Part shown: positions 27,317 through 34,330 of the stretch, piece by piece
How positions within the stretch are numbered: position 1 is the first letter of the stretch
Layout of the letters: the number at the start of each line of letters is the position of its first letter
Assembly (NCBI GenBank): GCA_902806105.1
Contig: CADCVI010000098.1
Coordinates: 1-36,520 of the forward strand
Direction: 5' to 3'
Source: an uncultured Rubrobacteraceae bacterium
GTDB lineage: Bacteria; Actinomycetota; Rubrobacteria; Rubrobacterales; Rubrobacteraceae
Length of the DNA stretch: 36,520 nt
Program-made: the position numbers and the translations under genes
Notes under the pieces: generated by a model
Told to the model about the DNA's origin: nothing
Databases searched by the model: none
What the model saw: the letters and a program-made list of their open reading frames with translations, nothing else

Positions 27317-28642
27317 ATGTCTAGCGCGGCGGCGCCGTCGCAGAGCGAGATCAAGAAGGTAGCCTTCGCCAGCTTTGTCGGGACGGCGATAGAGTGGTAC
27401 GACTTCTTTCTCTACGGGACGGCGGCGGCGCTGGTCTTCCCGGCGCTCTTCTTCCCCGATTACAGCGCGACTGCCGGAACGCTGCTCGCGTTCTCGACCT
27501 ACGCCGTCGGGTTCGCGGCCCGGCCCCTGGGCGGAATAGTCTTCGGGCACTTCGGGGACCGCATAGGGCGTAAGAGCATGCTGGTCCTCTCGCTCCTCAT
27601 CATGGGGGTCGCGACGGCCCTTATAGGCATCCTGCCGACCTTCTCGCAGATCGGCGTCCTGGCCCCCATCCTGCTCGTGTCGCTCCGCTTCATGCAGGGC
27701 ATAGGCGTCGGCGGTGAGTGGGGAGGGGCGGTCCTGATGGCGGTCGAGCACGCGCCGGAGGGCAAGCGCGGGTTCTACGGGAGCTGGCCGCAGATGGGGG
27801 TGCCGGCCGGCCTCCTCGTCGCCAACCTGGTCTTTATAGCGACCTCCGCGACCCTTCCCGGGGCCTGGGGCTGGCGAGTGCCGTTCCTCTTCAGCATCCT
27901 GCTCGTGGGTGTCGGGCTGTTTATCCGGCTGCGGCTGCTCGAGAGCCCGGCCTTCAAGAAGGTGCAGGACACGGGGACGGAGGCGAACATGCCGATCATC
28001 GACGTGCTGCGCACCTACCCCAAGAACGTGCTGCTGGCGATGGGGATGCGCCTCGCGGAGAACGGTACCTTCTACATCACCACCGTCTTCGTGCTGACAT
28101 ACATAACCGCGACCCTGGGCCTCGAACAGGGCGTCGGGTTGACGGGGGTGATCATCGCCTCGGCCATCGGGCTCGTCACGATCCCGCTCTTCGGGGCCCT
28201 CTCCGACCGGGTGGGCCGGCGGCCGGTCTACCTCTTCGGGGCGGTGTTCTCGATCCTCTTCGCCCTGCCGTTCTTCTGGCTGCTGAACACGGGCTCCGCC
28301 CCCCTGATCTGGCTCGCCATAATCCTCGGCTTCAACGTCGGCCACGACGCGATGTACGGTCCGCAGGCCGCGTTCTTCTCGGAGCTTTTCGGCACGCGGG
28401 TGCGCTACTCTGGCGCCTCCCTGGGCTACCAGCTCGCCTCGGTCCTGGCGGGCGGGTTCGCGCCCCTGATCGCCGTGGCCCTCCTAGCGGCTTACGGCTA
28501 CGGGGCGGTGGCCGCCTACATGGCCGGGCTAGCCCTGATCACCACCGTCGCGGTGATCCTGGCCGCCGAGACCTACAGGGACGACATCAACGAGGACCAG
28601 GCCCAGGAGCAGCGGCTCATAGCCGAGAGCCAGAGGGCATAG
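27317..28642 (+). CDS. MFS transporter, metabolite:H+ symporter (MHS) type
   Basis: 441 residues with about 12 membrane helices. MHS hallmarks are present: the N-terminal GTAIEWYDFFLYGTAAAL, FGHFGDRIGRKSMLVLSL between helices 2 and 3, LRFMQGIGVGGEWGG in helix 4, and ALSDRVGRRPVYLFG in the central loop. Family members bring in organic acids or small zwitterions (citrate, 2-oxoglutarate, shikimate, proline betaine) with protons; specificity cannot be read here. It lies 186 bp downstream of mmsA, separated by a terminator and with its own promoter-like hexamers, so a joint role with mmsA is possible but not shown. The ribosome binding site before ATG 27317 is weak. Confidence 0.9.
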   Translation: MSSAAAPSQSEIKKVAFASFVGTAIEWYDFFLYGTAAALVFPALFFPDYSATAGTLLAFSTYAVGFAARPLGGIVFGHFGDRIGRKSMLVLSLLIMGVATALIGILPTFSQIGVLAPILLVSLRFMQGIGVGGEWGGAVLMAVEHAPEGKRGFYGSWPQMGVPAGLLVANLVFIATSATLPGAWGWRVPFLFSILLVGVGLFIRLRLLESPAFKKVQDTGTEANMPIIDVLRTYPKNVLLAMGMRLAENGTFYITTVFVLTYITATLGLEQGVGLTGVIIASAIGLVTIPLFGALSDRVGRRPVYLFGAVFSILFALPFFWLLNTGSAPLIWLAIILGFNVGHDAMYGPQAAFFSELFGTRVRYSGASLGYQLASVLAGGFAPLIAVALLAAYGYGAVAAYMAGLALITTVAVILAAETYRDDINEDQAQEQRLIAESQRA

Positions 28643-28666
28643 GAGACGGTCCCTGCATCACGAACC

Positions 28667-28719
28667 GTCCTGAAGGAGCCACGCGCCACGCCGTAGATGG
28701 CGCGTGGCTCCTTCAGGAC
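28667..28719 (+). terminator. 22-bp perfect hairpin after the transporter gene
   Basis: Arms 28667-28688 and 28698-28719 are perfect complements with a 9-nt loop, about 25 nt after the transporter stop. No T-run follows. The length and perfection are unusual for a terminator. Confidence 0.65.
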
Positions 28720-28801
28720 CTCCGATTCGAAGCTCGTGGCCCATCTGACGCCAGGGTAAGCCCTCGGCTCCGGCCTGGTCGAACGGGCTCGGAGAGGCAC
28801 G

Positions 28802-28836
28802 AAAAAGCCGGCCGGAGCCCGTAAGCCCCGACCGGC
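28802..28836 (-). terminator. Rho-independent terminator of the GlsB-like gene
   Basis: On the minus strand GCCGGTCGGGGC...GCTCCGGCCGGC (28836-28807) forms a stem with two wobble pairs, followed by TTTTT (28806-28802). It lies 18 nt after the GlsB-like stop. Confidence 0.75.
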
Positions 28837-28853
28837 GATAAGGATGGCTTCTT

Positions 28854-29111
28854 CTAGGCTCGGCGCCTGTTACCCACGAGCGCCCTGTATATGGCTAGCA
28901 CGATGATGGCCCCAATCGTAGCGACGATGATCGTCCAGATAAAGCCCCCACTGCCGATCCCGATAAGGCTGGTAAGGAAGCCGCCCACGAAAGCGCCGAC
29001 GATGCCGAGAAGGATCGTGACGATGATGCCGCCGGGATCGTCGCCCGGCATGATTAGCTTGCCAAGAGCGCCGGCGATTGCGCCTATGATGATCCACGTG
29101 ATTATGCCCAT
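28854..29111 (-). CDS. GlsB/YeaQ/YmgE family small membrane protein
   Basis: 85 residues, three hydrophobic segments (about residues 3-22, 28-48, 56-78), Gly- and Ile-rich, with family phrases IIGAIAGALGKLIMPGDDPGG and GIVGAFVGGFL. The family was once called transglycosylase-associated; members are small stress-induced inner-membrane proteins of unknown activity. The start is ATG 29111 with GAAGGG just upstream. A GTTT-N15-GGGCAT sequence upstream resembles SigB-type stress promoters, and a GTGTT-ATCA-AACAC palindrome lies between it and the start. A T-run terminator follows. A longer reading upstream of this ATG lacks membrane character and is not used. Confidence 0.9.
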   Translation of the reverse strand: MGIITWIIIGAIAGALGKLIMPGDDPGGIIVTILLGIVGAFVGGFLTSLIGIGSGGFIWTIIVATIGAIIVLAIYRALVGNRRRA

Positions 29112-29413
29112 TTTCGTGCCCTTCTGTGTTTGATAACACGTCCGAGACCGTCTATGCCCCCTCTTGTGGTCGGCAAACCTGTGCCGCGGCTTCCTGCTGC
29201 CCGGACATCGGAGGGTCGCGCGGTTCGAGATGGACCCGCGCGTTCCGGAATGACGGGGTTTGGGGACCTTCCGCGCCAGGCTCTCTGGAGCGGATCTTGC
29301 AGGTTCGGGGCCTCTTGGTTGCCGCAAGGACCGTGTACCCTGGCGGGAGGGCCGTCGCCGGTCTATCGTCTGTCGAACCTGGAGGCAGACCCGATCAGCA
29401 AGGGAGTTACCGC
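29112..29413. other. Divergent intergenic region
   Basis: 302 bp between the GlsB-like and DUF1330 starts. It holds the palindrome GTGTT-ATCA-AACAC (29126-29139) and the SigB-like sequence at 29154-29178, and nothing else recognised. A plus-strand frame from 29126 continues into the DUF1330 gene but shows no coding character before 29414. Confidence 0.5.
29154..29178 (-). promoter_or_regulatory. SigB-like stress promoter candidate
   Basis: On the minus strand GTTT (29178-29175), 15 nt, GGGCAT (29159-29154), one base from the actinobacterial GNNTN14-16GGGTAY pattern. The predicted leader to ATG 29111 is about 36 nt. Confidence 0.35.
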
Positions 29414-29752
29414 ATGTCGCTCTACGCGTTGAACCTCTTCGACCTGGCCGAGAACGACCTGTACCGCCAGTACTCGCGCCGTTCCGTCTCGGCGGTCGGC
29501 AAGCACGGCGGCAAGGTCGTGGCGCTCGGGAAGCTCGACGGCGTCGTGGAGGGGGAAGCCGAGCCCCGAACCGCGATGGTCCTGGTGGAGTGGCCCTCGC
29601 GTGAGGCGTTCCGGGCCTTTCTCGACGACCCCGAACACGCGGACCTCCATCCCCTCCGCGAGGGAGGGACGGAGAACTATCTGTGGTGGCTCTACGAGAG
29701 CCTCGAAGACCTGCGCCCGCTCATAGGGGGACGGCGGGAGGGAAGCTCCTAG
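29414..29752 (+). CDS. DUF1330 family protein
   Basis: 112 residues with the dimeric alpha/beta-barrel (ferredoxin-like) layout of DUF1330: YALNLFDLAENDLYRQYSRR, then VVALGKLDGVVEGE, the core MVLVEWPSREAFRAFLDDPE, and a C-terminal helix. Function of the family is unknown; related folds include monooxygenases. The ATG is preceded by AAGGGAG at about 29400-29406. It is convergent with the DUF2007 gene (16 bp between). The family match is by recognisable order of strands and the WPSREAFRAF phrase. Confidence 0.8.
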   Translation: MSLYALNLFDLAENDLYRQYSRRSVSAVGKHGGKVVALGKLDGVVEGEAEPRTAMVLVEWPSREAFRAFLDDPEHADLHPLREGGTENYLWWLYESLEDLRPLIGGRREGSS

Positions 29753-29768
29753 CGGGGGAGCGCGCCGT

Positions 29769-29999
29769 TCAGGGTGCCCAAGAGCCCAGGCCCGTGGTGT
29801 CCTCCAGGACCTGGCGGGCCTCCTCGAAGAAGTCGTAGGGGACGAGCACGTCCCTCGGGCCCGCGGAGAGGAAGTCCGGGATGTCGAAGCCCGCGCCCCG
29901 GCGGATAAGCGCCGGGATGTCGAAGTCTTCGAGGATACCCGTCATCATCATCGCCGAGGTCTCGTTCGGCGCCGAACCAACCTTGATCCACTCGTCCAC
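29769..29999 (-). CDS. DUF2007-like putative signal transducing protein
   Basis: 76 residues from GTG 29999. The sequence follows the DUF2007 pattern: WIKVGSAPNETSAMMMTGILEDFDIPALIRR, then DVLVPYDFFEEARQVLED. The family is small, cytoplasmic and of unknown function, often near stress genes. Start choice: TACACT on the minus strand (30012-30007) lies 7 nt before GTG 29999, and no ribosome binding site precedes either this GTG or ATG 30005, two codons upstream; a leaderless start at the GTG is favoured. Confidence 0.75.
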   Translation of the reverse strand: MDEWIKVGSAPNETSAMMMTGILEDFDIPALIRRGAGFDIPDFLSAGPRDVLVPYDFFEEARQVLEDTTGLGSWAP

Positions 30000-30005
30000 G
30001 CGCAT

Positions 30006-30335
30006 GAGTGTAGCGCGCCCGGAGGACGCCGGCCCGGTGGAGCGGCGACTTCTTTGATGGGAGCCTTCGGGGGGCGGCGGGGTCAGCGGCGCGAGCACAC
30101 TGTCTCCGGGATCTCGGCGGCCGCCGTCCGTGGAACGGGCCGACGTGGTAGCCATGACCGGTGTCGCATCCGGGGTAGCGGAGGCGGGCGAGCTGGGCCG
30201 GGCTTTCGGCGATCTCGGGGTGCAGGCTCTCGGGGGCGAGGCTGGTCCCCTTCGGGGACCTCTCAACGTCCTCGGTGTGCGTGCCCTGCTCGGGCTGGCT
30301 ATCTCCGCCGGTGGTGTTGGGGGAGGGCGTGATCC
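30006..30335. other. Gap with coding-like minus-strand frame
   Basis: 330 bp between the DUF2267 stop and the DUF2007 start. On the minus strand, one frame (not the DUF2267 frame) stays open from about 30335 to 30060 with nearly all codons ending in G or C and no start codon. It may be the remains of a C-terminal extension or of a lost gene. No promoter for a separate gene was seen. Confidence 0.4.
30007..30012 (-). promoter_or_regulatory. -10 element of the DUF2007-like gene
   Basis: Minus-strand TACACT, 7 nt before GTG 29999; no ribosome binding site between. Confidence 0.35.
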
Positions 30336-30716
30336 TTATTCGTGGGGGCGTCCGAAGAGCTCCTCGTACTCCGGCTTGAGTTGGCCGCGGACATCGTCCA
30401 TCTCGCCCGTCGTGACCGCCTCCTGGAGGACGAGGGCCACGGCGCGGGCGTGACGGATGGCCTGGCTCTCGTCGACTCCCTCTTTCTCTGCGACCCTGCG
30501 GTAGAACTCGGCGAGCGCGAAGCCCTCGCGTCCGCCTTCCCCCCGCAGGGGATCTGCGAGATCGCCGGGGATCTGGGAGGCGAGGTTGTTGGGCTCGTTC
30601 CCCGCGAGCCGCTCCTTCAAGGTGGCGAGGGTCGCCCTTATCGCCTTCTCTGCCTCCTCGTGGCCACCGAGCTCACCCATCTCCAAGACCCTTTTGACGA
30701 ACACGTCACGCTGCAT
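30336..30716 (-). CDS. DUF2267 family protein
   Basis: 126 residues, all helical, matching DUF2267: opening FVKRVLEMGEL, EAEKAIRATLATLKERLAGNE, ASQIPGDLADPL, EFYRRVAEKEG and AVALVLQEAVTTGEM-DDVRGQL. The family is cytoplasmic and common in stress-related loci; its function is unknown. The start ATG 30716 has GAGAGGAT about 10 nt upstream. The gene ends with a TAA, after which a shifted frame keeps coding-like codon use, so a frameshifted extension is possible. It is divergent from the channel gene, 110 bp away. Confidence 0.82.
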   Translation of the reverse strand: MQRDVFVKRVLEMGELGGHEEAEKAIRATLATLKERLAGNEPNNLASQIPGDLADPLRGEGGREGFALAEFYRRVAEKEGVDESQAIRHARAVALVLQEAVTTGEMDDVRGQLKPEYEELFGRPHE

Positions 30717-30808
30717 GCGGCTGGATCCTCTCTGCCGTTGGCCTGCGACGAACCGGATACCCGGGGCCGGAGACGGCCAAACGGCGAGACGTAAGAGGGA
30801 TGTTTTTC

Positions 30809-30817
30809 TGATATATA
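30809..30817 (+). promoter_or_regulatory. Extended -10 promoter of the channel gene
   Basis: TGATATATA fits TGn-TATAnn. ATG 30827 begins 9 nt after it, with no ribosome binding site, so the mRNA is likely leaderless or nearly so. Confidence 0.5.
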
Positions 30818-30826
30818 GCTCGGGCT

Positions 30827-31972
30827 ATGGGATGGATCTCTACGGTAGCCGGTGTGGCTCTGATTTTCATCGGTCTTCTGGACGTCTTTTTTACGGTGCT
30901 CCACTACGATGGCTTCGGCTTCCTGAGCAGCCGCCTGTACAACAGGCTGTTCAACGCGTTCCGCTTCGTCACACGGCCCCTGCCCCGTAGATACCGGGCG
31001 CTGGGGCTCTCGTTCGCGGCCCCGCTTATGGTCCCGGTTACGATCATGGTCTGGATACTGCTGGTCGCCTTCGGGTACGCCCTCGTCTACTACGAGAGCA
31101 TAAGCACGAAGACTTTCTACTTCTCCAGCCCCGGCCTCGAACCCACCTTCCTGGAGGCGCTCTACCTCAGCGGGACCGCCATCTCGACCGTCGGTTTCGG
31201 CGACATAACACCACAGAACACGCTCTACCAACTCATCACGATCTCGGAGGCCCTCGTGGGCTTCGGCCTCCTGACCCTCGCCATAACTTACGTTATCGGG
31301 GTCTACGGGGTGCTCCAGCAGCTTGGCGTCCTCTCCGCGGGCCTACACCACCAGGCCCAGGACTCCAGCGACCCCCTGACCATTCTGAAGCCCCACTTCC
31401 CGAACGGCGAGCCCCGGGGCCTCGAGACGCACCTGATGTCCCTGCACCGGGGGCTCGTGGAGATCTACGAGGGCATTAGACGCTACCCCGTCGTCTACTA
31501 CTATCATAGCCGCAGGGCCTACCGCTCCCTGCCCTACACCTTCCGCATGATCGGGGAGATGGCCGGAGCCCTTCGCTGGGGCCTGCCCGAGGACCACCCC
31601 GGCAGCCAGACCCCCTGGCTACCAACCCTCCTGACCGGCCTGGAAACCTTCACGGACTACTTCCAAGAGCGCTTCATCTCCAAGATCGTGGAGAAGCCCC
31701 CGAAACCGCTCCCCTTCGCCGAGTTCGAAGCGGCCCTGAACGACGACGACGAGCCCGCTGACCCGTGGCTTCTACGCTTCTTCGAGATGACCCGCTTCAT
31801 GAGCGGCCTCGTCTGCCTCGAAGACTCGCCCGAACCGAAAGAGGCTTACAACCGCTATACCGAGTGGCTCCCCTTCGCCTACCGCAATCGGTCGTTCTTC
31901 GAAGCCTCCGCCAGGGACCTCGGCTACGAGCTCGAAGAGCTGTTCGAGGACCCCGGCGAGAGGCTGTTCTAG
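30827..31972 (+). CDS. Potassium-channel-like ion channel (Ion_trans_2)
   Basis: 381 residues. Hydrophobic segments lie at about residues 5-25 and 60-87; a pore loop holds the selectivity filter TVGFGD (LSGTAISTVGFGDITP, about residues 119-134), and a further helix runs to about 165. This gives a 2TM-pore core with an extra N-terminal span. The remaining 210 residues are soluble, rich in Tyr, Phe and Pro (SLPYTFRMIGEMAGALRW), with no RCK/TrkA motif, so the gating domain is unfamiliar. It probably conducts K+ across the inner membrane. ATG is 9 nt after TGATATATA without a Shine-Dalgarno site. Confidence 0.88.
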   Translation: MGWISTVAGVALIFIGLLDVFFTVLHYDGFGFLSSRLYNRLFNAFRFVTRPLPRRYRALGLSFAAPLMVPVTIMVWILLVAFGYALVYYESISTKTFYFSSPGLEPTFLEALYLSGTAISTVGFGDITPQNTLYQLITISEALVGFGLLTLAITYVIGVYGVLQQLGVLSAGLHHQAQDSSDPLTILKPHFPNGEPRGLETHLMSLHRGLVEIYEGIRRYPVVYYYHSRRAYRSLPYTFRMIGEMAGALRWGLPEDHPGSQTPWLPTLLTGLETFTDYFQERFISKIVEKPPKPLPFAEFEAALNDDDEPADPWLLRFFEMTRFMSGLVCLEDSPEPKEAYNRYTEWLPFAYRNRSFFEASARDLGYELEELFEDPGERLF

Positions 31973-31997
31973 CCCATCGAGGCTCGGTGGCGGGCGG

Positions 31998-32759
31998 CTA
32001 GCTCGAAAGCTGCGCCGCCATGAGCATCAGGCCGCCGTCTACCACGAAAGATTGGCCGGTTGCATAAGATGCTTTGTCGGAGGCGAGAAAGACCACGAAG
32101 TCGGCGATCTCCCGGGCGTGTCCGGGGCGGCCGAGGGGCAGGTTAGGCTTCTCGATGGTGGCGGGGTCGGTGTCTTCGGCGCCGGTCATGGGGGTGGAGA
32201 TCTCACCGGGCGCCACGGCGTTGACCCGGATGCCGTGACCGGCCAGCTCTATTGCCATGACCTTGGTGAGGAGCCCCAGGCCGCCCTTGGAGGAGCAGTA
32301 CGCCGAGGCCCCTATGCGGGGGACGTGCTCGTGAACGCTGGTTATGTTCACGATGCGGCCGCCGGTACCGGCCTCGACCATCCTCCTGGCCGCCCTCTGC
32401 GAGCAGAGAAAGGCGCCGTCGAGGTTTGTCGACAGAACCTTGCGCCACTCCTCGTAAGGAAGCTCGAGGAAGTCGCCCGTGGCATCCCCCGTGCCCGCGT
32501 TGTTCACCAGGACGTCCAAGCCGCCCAGGGCGTCCGCGAGGTCGTCGATCACGCCCGCGGCGCCGGGGAGATCCGTGAGGTCGAGGTGCCTCACCTCCCC
32601 GCGGCGCCCCGAGCCCTCGACCGCCTCAAGCGTCTCCCGGGCCCCGGCCTCGTCCTCGTGGAAGGTGATCCCGACGTCGTACCCGGCCTCGGCCAGAGCC
32701 CTGGCCGTCTCCTGACCTATCCCCGAGTCCGAGGCCGTCACGATAGCGACGGGGCTCAT
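31998..32759 (-). CDS. Short-chain dehydrogenase/reductase (SDR)
   Basis: 253 residues, classical SDR. The cofactor motif is TASDSGIG (residues 8-15), NNAG follows at about 86-89, the catalytic Ser141, and YCSSK with Tyr154 and Lys158. The closing GQSFVVDGGLML is typical of sugar/3-oxoacyl-type oxidoreductases. The Asp-Ser pair in TASDSGIG replaces the more usual TGxxxGIG glycine but keeps the spacing. Substrate unknown. Start ATG 32759 with GGGGAC upstream. Convergent with the channel gene, 25 bp away. Confidence 0.9.
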   Translation of the reverse strand: MSPVAIVTASDSGIGQETARALAEAGYDVGITFHEDEAGARETLEAVEGSGRRGEVRHLDLTDLPGAAGVIDDLADALGGLDVLVNNAGTGDATGDFLELPYEEWRKVLSTNLDGAFLCSQRAARRMVEAGTGGRIVNITSVHEHVPRIGASAYCSSKGGLGLLTKVMAIELAGHGIRVNAVAPGEISTPMTGAEDTDPATIEKPNLPLGRPGHAREIADFVVFLASDKASYATGQSFVVDGGLMLMAAQLSS

Positions 32760-33034
32760 CGATGTCCCCCGAAAAAGTCTTCAATCCCTGCGAGCTTCAA
32801 TTGTTTTCCTCCCGGATGGAGAACATGCCGGACGCCCTTACCCCACGTCGCGCCGGCCAAACTCCCCCGGACCATGCCCCGAGAACTATCTCGCCAGCGG
32901 AGCATCGGACATCCCTAGCGGGGAGAATGTGCCTCCGCAGGGTAGGATCCTCGGTGGGACGCCGACACTCAGCCCTCGGAGGGCAACCCCCGGCAGCCGA
33001 CGGTCATGAACACCTGTCGGGTACAACAAGGCCT

Positions 33035-33574
33035 TCAGACACGGCCGCGGAGGGCCTCATCCAGATCGCGAAGTAGCTCCCCGACGCGGCCCCCGCCAGG
33101 CGGTGCCGCGGGGTAGCGTTTGAGCACCTCCACGACGGCTGGTGCCGCGCGCCGGCTCGCGTGCTCAACGTGCTCGGCGCCCGCATCTCGATCATCGCCG
33201 GCGATGAGTTCGGCCGCTCTCGCCGCGTGGGCCGCTGCTCCGAGAATGTGCTTCACCTGGTGGGCGTCGGCCAGTGGATGCAAGTACGCAGCGGATGCCG
33301 CGCACATCGCTGCTCGCGCCGCATCGCTCGCGGCCGCGGTGTCCGCGTCTCGGGCCGCCTTGAGCGCCGCCCACGCGGTGTCGCGCAGTGTCTTCCCGCG
33401 CTCACCACCCCGGGCGAACGTCCATGCGGCGTCGATCGCGTCGCGAGGGCGGGGGTCGGCCGGGTGTGCTCTCTCGAAGATCTCCAGGACTTCCTGCGCG
33501 CTCCCAGCGGCGTAACTGGTGACCTCACGAAGGTCCTGCATGCTCAGAACGATCCCGCCGGTTTCGTTCGCCAC
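33035..33574 (-). CDS. Imm-5-like putative immunity protein, second copy
   Basis: 179 residues. Alanine-rich helical protein of the same putative-immunity (Imm-5-like) family as the 8511 gene, though divergent: YAAGSAQEVLEIFERAHPADPRPRDAIDAAWTFARGGER, then AALKAARDADTAAASDAARAAMCAASAAY, HQVKHILGAAAHAARAAEL and a C-terminal VEVLKRYPAAPPGGGRV. Such proteins are sometimes annotated as SbcC-like because of coiled-coil Ala content, which is misleading. The start is GTG 33574 with GAGGAGG 6 nt upstream; frames extending further are not needed. No toxin gene is adjacent. Confidence 0.8.
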   Translation of the reverse strand: MANETGGIVLSMQDLREVTSYAAGSAQEVLEIFERAHPADPRPRDAIDAAWTFARGGERGKTLRDTAWAALKAARDADTAAASDAARAAMCAASAAYLHPLADAHQVKHILGAAAHAARAAELIAGDDRDAGAEHVEHASRRAAPAVVEVLKRYPAAPPGGGRVGELLRDLDEALRGRV

Positions 33575-33619
33575 GCTTACCCTCCTCGTCCCCCACACCG
33601 TACATCGCCACTCAGAAAC

Positions 33620-33639
33620 GTAGCGCTCGGGAGCGCTAC
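33620..33639 (-). terminator. Hairpin after the osmC pseudogene
   Basis: GTAGCGCTC (33620-33628) and GAGCGCTAC (33631-33639) are exact complements. On the minus strand it is followed by GTTTCT, 58 nt after the osmC stop. Confidence 0.5.
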
Positions 33640-33697
33640 CCCGGATCGGCCGACCGTCATGACGTGTCAGCCGAGTACAGCTAGGGCCCCGGAACGC

Positions 33698-34135
33698 CTA
33701 GTTTTTCAGGATAGCCCGGAGCCTGAGGTCTACGTTGTTCCCTATGGCGTTGGAGATGGGGCAGACCTTCTCGGCCTCCTCCGCCGCGTCCTGAAACTGC
33801 CTCTGGGAGAGCCCGGAGACCGATTCCCGGATCTCCGGGTCGACCGTAGTGATCCTGAGCAGCTCCGCGTCAAGCGTCGCGACGGCTTCGACGTGATCTC
33901 GTCGATCCCGGCCCCCCGGCCCAGCCAGGGTGTGCGAGATCGCCATGGCGTAGCAGGAGGCGTGTGCGGCGGCCAGAAGCTACTCCGGGCTGGTCTTGCC
34001 GTCCGGCCGTTCCACCCTCGCGGCCCACGTTACGGGGAAATCCTGCATCGCCCCGCTCCCGACGGCGAAGGTCCCGCGCCCGCTCAGCAGGTTGCCCTCC
34101 CACTCCACGTAGGCCCTGCGCTCCGTCTGTGACAT
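33698..34135 (-). pseudogene. OsmC-family peroxiredoxin-like gene with in-frame amber stop
   Basis: The two halves read in the same frame: 34135-33983 gives 51 residues (RRAYVEWEGNLLSGRGTF, then RPDGKTSPE), TAG occupies 33982-33980, and the frame resumes with LLAAAHASCYAMAISHTLA to 33698. The family normally has E-E-L-L-A at this place, so TAG replaces one Glu codon, consistent with a single G-to-T change (GAG to TAG). Both redox cysteines (in HASCYAM and VCPISN) lie after the stop, so the truncated product would be inactive. Otherwise the C-terminal part is intact. Start ATG 34135 with AGGAGG 7 nt upstream. A sequencing error is possible. Confidence 0.85.
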
Positions 34136-34286
34136 CCCGGAACCTCCTGCTTTCGTAAGCGTCTTATGCCGGGCCAACATGGCAAACGCCTGCATTACCG
34201 GACCCTGGCGGGCGCGGAGTTGGCCAAACCGTCACCAAATCTTCCAAAAAGTGCAAAAAACTAAAGCATTTTTCCTCACATGTCGA

Positions 34287-34292
34287 TAATAT
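34287..34292 (+). promoter_or_regulatory. -10 element of the NlpC/P60 gene
   Basis: TAATAT in an unusually AT-rich 80-bp stretch. It places the transcript start near 34299, downstream of ATG 34280, and supports the TTG start at 34331 with a ~30-nt leader. Confidence 0.35.
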
Positions 34293-34330
34293 GTACACAG
34301 AGCATGAACAAGTTCCGGAGGGGGGACGAG

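Noticed and set aside
34196..34330. c-di-AMP (ydaO-type) riboswitch before the NlpC/P60 gene
   Set aside because: The leader is too short and AT-rich, and none of the conserved riboswitch sequence blocks was seen.
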